Notes under the pieces: model-generated
What the model was told of the DNA's origin: nothing
The model's input: the letters and a program-made list of their open reading frames with translations, nothing else
The model's database searches: none
From: Acetobacteraceae bacterium
Lineage (GTDB): Bacteria; Pseudomonadota; Alphaproteobacteria; Acetobacterales; Acetobacteraceae
NCBI GenBank assembly: GCA_020853405.1
Contig: JADYYZ010000563.1
Span: 1-7,033 of the forward strand
Length of the DNA: 7,033 nucleotides
Direction: 5' to 3'
Program-made: the position numbers and the translations under genes
Part shown: positions 1 to 4,767 of the stretch, piece by piece
Numbering within the stretch: the first letter of the stretch is position 1
Layout of the letters: each line of letters begins with the position of its first letter

Positions 1-23
1 ATTCCGATTGCTGACCCAACGGG

Positions 24-49
24 CGGCCCGGGGCACGTGCCCCGGGCCG
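24..49. terminator. Perfect 26-bp GC-rich palindrome before speE (terminator or leader hairpin)
   Basis: Positions 24-36 (CGGCCCGGGGCAC) are the exact reverse complement of 37-49, centred on a CACGTG core. As RNA it would fold into a stem of about 11 bp with a 4-nt loop. It ends 11 nt before the speE Shine-Dalgarno (GGAG, 61-64). Only two T residues follow, so it is not a classical intrinsic terminator with a U-tract. It may end transcription of an upstream gene, whose stop could be the TGA at 12-14 but cannot be confirmed, or it may act as a leader hairpin in the speE mRNA. The palindrome is seen directly; its function is inferred. Confidence 0.45.
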
Positions 50-72
50 TTCGGCTGACTGGAGTGTGCGAG

Positions 73-933
73 ATGGCCACCGATTCCTGGGTGAACGAGA
101 CGCTGTACACCGATTGGGGCCAGCGCTTTCTGGTCAAGCGCGAGTTGGCGCGGGTGCAAAGCGCGTTCCAGGACATCATGGTGTTCGAGAGCGCCAGCCA
201 CGGCCGCGTCATGCTGCTGGACGGCGTGGTGCAGATCACCGAGGCCGACGAGTTCGTCTATCAGGAGATGCTGACCCATGTGCCGCTGCTGGCCCATGGC
301 GCGGCCCGCCGCGTGCTGATCATCGGCGCCGGCGATGGCGGCGTGCTGCGGCGGGTGTTGCAACATCGCAACGTTGCCGCGGTGGTGATGGTGGAGATCG
401 ATGGCGAGGTCATCCGCGTGGCCAAGGCGCACCTGCCGAACATCGCCGGCGACGCCTGGGACGATCCGCGCGCCCAGGTCATCGTCGGCGACGGCATCGA
501 CCATGTGCGCACCGCGCCGGACGGCAGCTTCGACGCCATCATCGTCGACAGCACCGACCCGATCGGGGTGGGCGAGGTGCTGTTCACCGACGAATTCTAC
601 CGCAACGCCGCCCGCGTGCTGTCCGATGGCGGGCTGATCGTCAACCAGTGCGGCGTGCCGTTCCAGCAGGCCGACGAGCTGCGTGACACCAGCCTGCGCC
701 GGCGCAAGTTCTTCCCCCATGTCGGCGCCTATGTCGCCGCCGTGCCCACCTATGTCGGCGGCTTCATGACCCTGGGCTTCGCCGCCAAGCAGCCGGGGCT
801 CGACGCGGTTCCGGTGGCGACGCTGCGCGCGCGCGCCGCCGCCGCCGGCATCACCGGGCGCTACTGGACGCCGGAGGTGCATCACGCCGCCTTCCAGCTG
901 CCGCCCTATATCGCCATGCACCTGCCCAAGTAG
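73..933 (+). CDS. speE: Spermidine synthase (polyamine aminopropyltransferase)
   Basis: Transfers the aminopropyl group of decarboxylated S-adenosylmethionine to putrescine, giving spermidine and methylthioadenosine in the cytoplasm. The protein has 286 aa, close to E. coli SpeE (288 aa), and resembles it along its whole length. Visible signatures are the N-terminal beta domain with FGRVM/LDGVVQ-like sequence (SHGRVMLLDGVVQITEADEF), the nucleotide-binding loop GAGDGG (85-90), the acidic VEID (107-110), the catalytic DSTDPIG (159-165) with D159 and D162, and VPTYVGG (224-230). I chose ATG at 73 because GGAG at 61-64 sits 8 nt upstream and the protein then aligns with the family N-terminus. The in-frame ATG at 37 lies inside the palindrome, has no ribosome site and adds 12 unrelated residues. 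The gene converges with fliP and has no evident functional link to flagella; it probably marks the edge of the flagellar locus. Confidence 0.97.
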   Translation: MATDSWVNETLYTDWGQRFLVKRELARVQSAFQDIMVFESASHGRVMLLDGVVQITEADEFVYQEMLTHVPLLAHGAARRVLIIGAGDGGVLRRVLQHRNVAAVVMVEIDGEVIRVAKAHLPNIAGDAWDDPRAQVIVGDGIDHVRTAPDGSFDAIIVDSTDPIGVGEVLFTDEFYRNAARVLSDGGLIVNQCGVPFQQADELRDTSLRRRKFFPHVGAYVAAVPTYVGGFMTLGFAAKQPGLDAVPVATLRARAAAAGITGRYWTPEVHHAAFQLPPYIAMHLPK

Positions 934-952
934 CGCGACGGCGGGCCAACCC

Positions 953-1699
953 TCACCCCGGCGCGAAGCTCTGCACCAGGCTGCCGGACACCAGCCGCCA
1001 GCCATCCACCAGCACGAAGAAGATCAGCTTGAACGGCAGGGAAACCACGTTCGGCGGCAGCATCATCATGCCCAGGCTCATCAGCACGCTGGCCACCACC
1101 ATCTCGATCACCAGGAACGGCAGATACAGCAGGAACCCCATCTCGAACGCCCGGCGCAGCTCGCCCACCATGAACGCGGGCACCAGGGCGCGCCACGGCG
1201 TGGCATCCGCCGTCGCCGGGTCGGGCAGCTTGGCCAGGTCCAGGAACAGCCGCACATCGTCCGGCCGCGCATTGCTCGCCATGAAGCCGCGGAACGGCTC
1301 GGCGGCCAGGCGCAATCCCTCCAGTTCGCCCACCCGTCCCTCGCTCATCGGCAGCAGCCCGGCGGTCCAGGACTGGTCCAGCACCGGCTGCATCACGAAA
1401 TAGGTCAGGAACAGCGCCAGGCCGATCAGCACCGTGTTCGGCGGCGTACCCTGCGCGCCCAACGCGCTGCGCAGCAGCGACAGCACGATGACGATGCGGG
1501 TGAAGGCGGTCACCATCACCAGCAGGCTGGGCGCCAGCGACAGCACGGTCACCAGTGCTGCCAGCTGCACCATGCGCGACGTGGCGCCGCCCGCCCCGGC
1601 GGCGCCGAGGTCGATCGCCACCGACTGCGCCTGCGCCGGGCCGCAAACCATCAGGCCGGCCAGGATCAGCGCAGCCGCGGCGAGCGGCACGGCGCGCAT
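953..1699 (-). CDS. fliP: Flagellar type III export gate protein FliP
   Basis: Core subunit of the inner-membrane export gate; in studied systems FliP, FliQ and FliR assemble with about 5:4:1 stoichiometry. The protein has 248 aa, against 245 in E. coli. It begins with a cleavable signal peptide (hydrophobic core about 5-18, likely cleavage after AQA at 24), typical of FliP. Family motifs follow: FTRIVIVLSLLRSALG (66-81), PPN (86-88), LGLALFLT-like sequence (92-99), then LMSLGMMMLPP (206-216) and FVLVDGW (228-234) in the C-terminal membrane region. Four hydrophobic helices are visible, around 45-65, 88-106, 187-208 and 217-240. The start is ATG at 1699-1697, sharing one base with the fliO stop (TGATG). 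A consensus AGGAGG (1707-1712) lies 7 nt upstream within fliO, the strongest ribosome site in the window. The longer frame opening at 1804 overlaps fliO and adds 35 unrelated residues. Confidence 0.96.
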   Translation of the reverse strand: MRAVPLAAAALILAGLMVCGPAQAQSVAIDLGAAGAGGATSRMVQLAALVTVLSLAPSLLVMVTAFTRIVIVLSLLRSALGAQGTPPNTVLIGLALFLTYFVMQPVLDQSWTAGLLPMSEGRVGELEGLRLAAEPFRGFMASNARPDDVRLFLDLAKLPDPATADATPWRALVPAFMVGELRRAFEMGFLLYLPFLVIEMVVASVLMSLGMMMLPPNVVSLPFKLIFFVLVDGWRLVSGSLVQSFAPG

Positions 1700-1971
1700 C
1701 ACGCGCCCTCCTGCGGCGCCGGCGGATCGACCCAACCGACCACCAGATCCTGCGCGCCCCCGGTCAGCACCAGCACGTGGCGCCCGTCGCAGCGCAGCAG
1801 GCACAGCCGCCGGCGCGGGTCCAGCGCCACGAATTCGACCATCGCCAGCCGCCCGCCGCCGCCGGGGCGCGGCACCAGCCCGCCCCAGCGCGCGGCGCGC
1901 TGCGCCAGCAGCACCAGCGCCAGCACCAGGGCCAGCGCGCCCGGGGCGGGGATCAGAATGTCGAGGGTCAT
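1699..1971 (-). CDS. fliO: Flagellar biosynthesis protein FliO
   Basis: FliO is a small membrane protein that helps assemble or stabilise the FliP ring of the flagellar export gate. This product has 90 aa: a short periplasmic start, one hydrophobic helix (about 8-23, GAPGALALVLALVLLAQ-like), then a basic, glycine-rich linker and a small cytoplasmic beta-rich domain with FVALDPRRRLCLLRCDGR and HVLVLTGGAQDLVVGW. The pattern of L-D-x-R-R-x-L-x-L-x-R-x-D-G-R followed by L-L-G-G-x-x-D-x-V is typical of short alphaproteobacterial FliO. The start ATG (1971-1969) has AAAAGG (1979-1984) 7 nt upstream. The stop overlaps the fliP start by one base, the expected fliO-fliP order. Sequence conservation in FliO is low, so the assignment rests on fold pattern plus position. 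Confidence 0.85.
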   Translation of the reverse strand: MTLDILIPAPGALALVLALVLLAQRAARWGGLVPRPGGGGRLAMVEFVALDPRRRLCLLRCDGRHVLVLTGGAQDLVVGWVDPPAPQEGA

Positions 1972-2015
1972 GCCATGGCCTTTTGCCAGGGGTTCAGCGG
2001 AAGAGCCGGGGCCGG

Positions 2016-2393
2016 TCAGTCGGGCGGCGCGGCCAGCGCGGCGCGCACGGCGTCGATCTCGGCCACCAGCCCGTACAGCCCGAGCGCCAGTTGCCGCCCC
2101 TCGGCAGGCGGCAGGTCGAGGCTGCGGGCGCAGAGCGGACCGATCATCCGCTCCAGCCCCGACAGGTCCACGCGGCGGCCGGCCAGCGCCATGCCGTGCG
2201 CCAGGCGCAGCATTCCGGCCACCGACGCCACCGCCCGTTCGGCGTCCGGCAGGGCCGAGGCAGCCTGCGGCCAGCCGGCCAGCGTCGCGTCCGTGGATCG
2301 ATCGCGCGGGGAATGGGAAGCAGGTTGGGTCATCGCGGGCGAGTCATGCCCGTTTGCGCCTGCCAAAGCGTTAACGTCGCGGCGCCGGCGCAT
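2016..2393 (-). CDS. Uncharacterised small alpha-helical protein upstream of fliO
   Basis: I do not recognise this protein. Read from ATG at 2393 it has 125 aa. From the internal ATG at 2333 it has 105 aa. The upstream start has GAAGGG (2397-2402) only 3 nt before it; the internal one has no ribosome site. Residues 1-35 or so are low-complexity and polar, and their codons lack the strong G/C third-position bias of the neighbours. The core (about 38-122) looks all-helical and soluble: ALPDAERAVASVAGMLRLA, GRRVDLSGLERMIGPLCARSLDLPP, and a final LALGLYGLVAEIDAVRAALA. No signal peptide, membrane helix or catalytic motif is evident. The stop is 44 nt from the fliO start, same strand, so it is probably the first gene of a three-gene flagellar transcript with fliO-fliP. 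A flagellar accessory or chaperone role is only a guess from position. Confidence 0.6.
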   Translation of the reverse strand: MRRRRDVNALAGANGHDSPAMTQPASHSPRDRSTDATLAGWPQAASALPDAERAVASVAGMLRLAHGMALAGRRVDLSGLERMIGPLCARSLDLPPAEGRQLALGLYGLVAEIDAVRAALAAPPD

Positions 2394-2449
2394 TTACCCT
2401 TCGTCAGCACTCGGCGGGGCAGAATGCGCCGGCACAGAAGGCCGCCGCC
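2334..2449. promoter_or_regulatory. Divergent regulatory region between the fliO/fliP and flgB units
   Basis: This region separates the leftward unit from the rightward flgB operon. If the leftward gene starts at 2393, only 56 bp are strictly intergenic; if it starts at 2333, all 116 bp are. It contains the most AT-relaxed patch around the divergence (2352-2377), the palindrome CGTTAACG (2369-2376) with TTAAC, a CtrA-type half-site, at 2371-2375, and a GANTC methylation site (GAGTC, 2341-2345) in the loop of an inverted repeat, CGGGC-N7-GCCCG (2336-2352). No full TTAA-N7-TTAA CtrA box, sigma-54 -24/-12 pair or convincing sigma-70 promoter could be found. A promoter for each direction is required by the layout, but its exact position is not seen. 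Confidence 0.45.
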
Positions 2450-2827
2450 ATGGACCCCTCCCGCCTCGCCTTGTTCGACCTCGCCGACCGCCGCCTCGCC
2501 TGGATCGGCCGGCGGCAGGAGGTGCTGGCGCAGAACATCGCCAATGCCGACACGCCGGGCTGGAAGACGCGCGACCTGAAGCCGTTCGCCGAGCTGCTGG
2601 CCCGCGGCGGCGGGGTGGCGCCGTGGCAGACCCAGCCCAACCACCTCGCCCCCCGGCACCGCGCCGACGAGGGCCGCAAGCTGGCCGGCGAGCGCGCGCC
2701 GGACGGCAACGCGGTGGTGCTGGACGCCGAACTGGGCAAGATCGCCGACGCCGAGACGGCCCACTCGCTGGTGACCGGGCTGTACAGCAAATACCTCGGC
2801 ATGTTCCGCACCGTCGCCGGCCGTTGA
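2450..2827 (+). CDS. flgB: Flagellar basal-body proximal rod protein FlgB
   Basis: FlgB is a proximal rod subunit, exported through the flagellar type III gate and assembled on FliE above the MS ring. The protein has 125 aa, a usual length. The N-terminal rod-family signature is clear: RRQEVLAQNIANADTPGWKTRDL, with NIANADTPG at 29-37. The C-terminus, LVTGLYSKYLGMFRTVAGR, is the heptad-bearing helix that packs with the N-terminal helix in rod, hook and filament proteins. ATG at 2450 has AGAAGG (2436-2441) 8 nt upstream. It is the first gene of the rightward flagellar unit; flgC follows after 47 nt with its own ribosome site. Confidence 0.95.
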   Translation: MDPSRLALFDLADRRLAWIGRRQEVLAQNIANADTPGWKTRDLKPFAELLARGGGVAPWQTQPNHLAPRHRADEGRKLAGERAPDGNAVVLDAELGKIADAETAHSLVTGLYSKYLGMFRTVAGR

Positions 2828-2874
2828 ACCAGCGGGCGCCGCGCCGAGAAGCCGTCGAACAAAGGGATTGCATC

Positions 2875-3282
2875 ATGGACCTGCAGAAGGCACTGACCAT
2901 TTCCGCGCGCGGCATGACCGCGCAGACCGCGCGGCTGCGCGTGATCGCCGAGAACCTGGCCAACCAGGACACCACCGGCAGCTCGCCGCAAACCGGGCCG
3001 TATCGCCGCAAGACCATCACCTTCGCCAACAACATGGACCGCGCCCTGGGGGCGGAGACGGTGCGGGTGAAGAAGGTCGGCCACGACATGGGCGAGCTGC
3101 CGATGCGCTTCGACCCCGGCCACCCCGCCGCCGACGCCCGCGGCTATGTCCGCGCGCCGAACGTGAACAGCTTCGTCGAGGTGATGGACATGAAGGAGGC
3201 CGAGCGCAGCTACAGCGCCAACCTCAACGTGCTCCAGGTGTCGCGCGGCATGCTGACGCGCGCCATCGACATGCTGAAGTAG
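2875..3282 (+). CDS. flgC: Flagellar basal-body proximal rod protein FlgC
   Basis: FlgC is a proximal rod subunit exported through the flagellar type III gate. The protein has 135 aa, normal for the family. N-terminal signature: MDLQKALTISARGM then LRVIAENLANQDTTGS (NLANQDTTG at 27-35), then YRRKTITF. C-terminal signature: YVRAPNVNSFVEVMDMKEAERSY (PNVN at 95-98), followed by the closing helix NLNVLQVSRGMLTRAIDML. ATG at 2875 is preceded by AAAGGG (2861-2866) with 8-nt spacing, a strong site that fixes the start. The same frame stays open far upstream through unrelated genes, so an automatic caller taking the longest frame would badly misplace the start. fliE begins 4 nt after the stop. Confidence 0.96.
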   Translation: MDLQKALTISARGMTAQTARLRVIAENLANQDTTGSSPQTGPYRRKTITFANNMDRALGAETVRVKKVGHDMGELPMRFDPGHPAADARGYVRAPNVNSFVEVMDMKEAERSYSANLNVLQVSRGMLTRAIDMLK

Positions 3283-3286
3283 CGCC

Positions 3287-3610
3287 ATGGCCATCGCCCC
3301 CCCCGCCGCGCTGCCCGCCGCGCTTCAGGCCTACCGCCACGTGGACAGCGGGGCGCAGGGACTGGCCGGAACCGGCGGCACCGCCGGCGCGGGCGCCAGC
3401 TTCTCGTCGGCGATGTCGCGCGCCCTGGCCGGCGTGGTGGAAACCTCGCGCGGTGCCGAGCAGGGCGCGATGCAGGCGATCGCCGGCGGCGGCGACATCA
3501 CCGAGGTGGTCACCGCGGTGGCCAAGGCCGAGCTGGCGCTGCAAACCACGGTGGCGGTGCGCGACCGGGTGGTGCAGGCCTATCAGGACATCATGCGCAT
3601 GCCGATCTGA
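3287..3610 (+). CDS. fliE: Flagellar hook-basal body complex protein FliE
   Basis: FliE is the adaptor between the MS ring (FliF) and the proximal rod, and one of the first exported substrates. The protein has 107 aa, a normal length. The N-terminal half is Ala/Gly-rich and variable, as usual. The diagnostic C-terminus is present: DITEVVTAVAKAELALQTTV and then VRDRVVQAYQDIMRMPI (91-107), matching the family pattern VRxKVxxAYxEIMxMxV. ATG at 3287 lies 4 nt after the flgC stop with only a weak GAAG (3276-3279) upstream, so translation is probably coupled to flgC. A 60-nt spacer to fliQ follows. Confidence 0.94.
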   Translation: MAIAPPAALPAALQAYRHVDSGAQGLAGTGGTAGAGASFSSAMSRALAGVVETSRGAEQGAMQAIAGGGDITEVVTAVAKAELALQTTVAVRDRVVQAYQDIMRMPI

Positions 3611-3614
3611 CGCG

Positions 3615-3629
3615 CCGGGGGATCCCCGG
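3615..3629 (+). other. Short GC hairpin in the fliE-fliQ spacer
   Basis: CCGGGG (3615-3620) and CCCCGG (3624-3629) can pair around a GAT loop, 5 nt after the fliE stop. No T-run follows, so a true terminator is unlikely. It could stabilise or cleave the mRNA between the rod genes and the export-gate genes, or be incidental in such GC-rich sequence. The rest of the spacer (3630-3660) holds only a weak imperfect palindrome around AGCGCT. Confidence 0.3.
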
Positions 3630-3670
3630 GCCAGACCGGCAGCGCTTCCGGCAGAATGGCGGAGCGGACG

Positions 3671-3943
3671 ATGCAGGAAACCGATGTCGCAGCCCTGCTG
3701 CGCGAGGCGATGATCGTGACGCTGAAGCTCGGCGGGCCGCCGCTGCTGGCCGCGCTGACGATCGGGCTGGTGATGTCGCTGCTGCAGGCGATCACCCAGA
3801 TCAACGAACAGACCCTGGCCTTCCTGCCCAAGGTGGTGGGCATCGGCGTGACCTTGACCCTGTTCGGCGGCTTCATGCTGGCCACCCTGGTCGCCTTTAC
3901 CCAGAACGTGCTCGACCGGCTGGTGGCCGTGGGCGGGCAATAA
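3671..3943 (+). CDS. fliQ: Flagellar type III export gate protein FliQ
   Basis: FliQ is a small integral-membrane subunit surrounding the FliP/FliR core of the export gate. The protein has 90 aa, against 89 in E. coli. Two hydrophobic helices (about 14-38 and 55-80) flank the conserved polar loop LLQAITQINEQTLAFLPK (QAITQINE at 39-46). I chose ATG at 3671 because GGAG (3661-3664) lies 6 nt upstream and the family length fits. The in-frame ATG at 3656 has no ribosome site and adds five residues. The last codons and the stop fall inside a 14-bp tandem repeat that continues into the spacer before fliR. Confidence 0.95.
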   Translation: MQETDVAALLREAMIVTLKLGGPPLLAALTIGLVMSLLQAITQINEQTLAFLPKVVGIGVTLTLFGGFMLATLVAFTQNVLDRLVAVGGQ

Positions 3944-3971
3944 TGGGCGGGCACTGATGGGCGGGCAATGA
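3930..3971 (+). repeat. Tandem repeat, 3 x 14 bp, spanning the fliQ stop and spacer
   Basis: Three head-to-tail copies: TGGGCGGGCAATAA (3930-3943), TGGGCGGGCACTGA (3944-3957) and TGGGCGGGCAATGA (3958-3971). Differences are confined to the last four bases. The first copy encodes the end of FliQ and its TAA stop; each later copy also ends in a stop codon. The array looks like local duplication by slippage or unequal exchange that pushed fliR away from fliQ. It is seen directly in the sequence. Confidence 0.95.
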
Positions 3972-3985
3972 GCATCGCCGCATGA
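3943..3985 (+). other. Chain of three minimal ORFs linking fliQ to fliR by stop/start overlaps
   Basis: The fliQ stop TAA shares its last base with an ATG that reads MGGH-stop (3943-3957). That stop shares its last base with an ATG reading MGGQ-stop (3957-3971). An ATG at 3968 overlaps this stop by four bases (ATGA) and reads MSIAA-stop (3968-3985). Its stop overlaps the fliR ATG by four bases (ATGA at 3982). fliR has no Shine-Dalgarno of its own. A terminating ribosome could therefore reinitiate stepwise from fliQ to fliR across the 38-nt spacer. The overlaps are plain in the sequence; use as a translational relay is my inference, and no stable peptide is implied. Confidence 0.5.
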
Positions 3986-4764
3986 CCGCCGACGACCAGG
4001 CGCTGCTGGCCGGCCTGCCGGGCTGGGCATTCGCGTTCGTGCTGGTGCTGTCGCGCGTGGCCGCCGCCTTCATGCTGCTGCCGGCGCTGGGCGAGGCGGA
4101 ATTGCCGCCGATGGTGCGCGCCGGCCTGGCGCTGGCCTTCACCGTGGTGCTGCTGCCGGTGGTGGCGCCACTGCTGCCGCCGGTGCCGGCCAACGGGCTG
4201 GCGGCGCTGCTGGCGGTGGCGGGCGAAACCGTGGCCGGGCTGTGGCTGGGCTGGCTGGCGCGGCTGCTGATGCTGGCGCTGCCGATGGCCGGGCAGATGA
4301 TGGCCGGGGTGATCGGGCTGGCCAACGTGCTGCAACCCGATGCGGTGATGGGGCCGCAGGGTTCGGCGCTGGCGCGGCTGTTCGCGCTCGCCGCTCCGGT
4401 GGCGATCCTGGCTGCCGGGCTGCACGCCCTGCCTTTGGCCGCCCTGGAGGGCAGCTACCACGTGCTGCCGCCGCTCGGCGCGACACTGCCGCCCGGCGAG
4501 GCCGCCCGCTCGATCGTCGCGGCGGTGTCCGACAGCTTCGCCCTGGCGCTGCGCCTGGCCGGCCCGTTCGTGCTGGCCGCGATCGTCTGGAACCTCGCCC
4601 TCGGCCTGCTGAGCCGGCTGGTGCCGCAGCTTCAGATCTACTTCGCGGCCCTGCCCGGACAGATCATGGGCGGCATCCTGCTGCTGGGGCTGCTGTCCGG
4701 CGCGGTGCTGGCCGCCTGGCTGGACGCGCTGCGCTCCGGCTATGCCGCGCTGCCGGGGCTGTAG
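3982..4764 (+). CDS. fliR: Flagellar type III export gate protein FliR
   Basis: FliR is the single-copy export-gate subunit completing the FliP ring in the inner membrane. The protein has 260 aa, typical for the family. It is strongly hydrophobic, with segments at roughly 14-34, 45-62, 70-104, 128-152, 180-206 and 216-246. Family-like stretches include FVLVLSRVAAAFMLLPALGE near the N-terminus, the AGQMMAGVIGLANVLQPD region in the middle, and YFAALPGQIMGGILLLGLLSG near the C-terminus. The ATG at 3982 is the only in-frame start fitting the family. It has no evident ribosome site and overlaps by four bases the stop of a tiny upstream ORF, suggesting translation coupled to fliQ. flhB starts 3 nt after the stop. 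Confidence 0.95.
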   Translation: MTADDQALLAGLPGWAFAFVLVLSRVAAAFMLLPALGEAELPPMVRAGLALAFTVVLLPVVAPLLPPVPANGLAALLAVAGETVAGLWLGWLARLLMLALPMAGQMMAGVIGLANVLQPDAVMGPQGSALARLFALAAPVAILAAGLHALPLAALEGSYHVLPPLGATLPPGEAARSIVAAVSDSFALALRLAGPFVLAAIVWNLALGLLSRLVPQLQIYFAALPGQIMGGILLLGLLSGAVLAAWLDALRSGYAALPGL

Positions 4765-4767
4765 CGC

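Noticed and set aside
1640..1650. Lipobox in the FliP signal peptide (LMVC)
   Set aside because: Val at the -1 position does not fit Gly/Ala/Ser; the AQA signal peptidase I site fits FliP better.
2360..2385. Full CtrA box TTAA-N7-TTAA at the divergent junction
   Set aside because: Neither position 7 bp before nor after TTAA carries a second TTAA-like half-site; only a half-site can be claimed.
2364..2391. Possible sigma-28 promoter (CAAA, then GCCG) before flgB
   Set aside because: CAAA-N16-GCCGGCGC matches only half of the -10 element and the spacing is off by one; chance level in GC-rich DNA.
2394..2449. Sigma-54 promoter for flgB or fliO
   Set aside because: No GG-N10-GC arrangement close to TGGCAC-N5-TTGC was found on either strand near the divergent starts.
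1434..2579. 381-codon + strand open frame
   Set aside because: It is antisense to fliP, fliO and the small gene, and is Pro/Arg/Ala-rich with no domain pattern.
1555..3282. 575-codon open frame on the + strand ending with FlgC
   Set aside because: Only the last 135 codons (from 2875) are FlgC. The rest runs antisense to fliP, fliO and the small gene and out of frame through flgB, with Pro/Arg/Ala-rich sequence typical of high-GC shadow frames.
3656..3670. Earlier ATG for fliQ
   Set aside because: It has no ribosome site, and the extra five residues are outside the family; GGAG at 3661-3664 serves the ATG at 3671.
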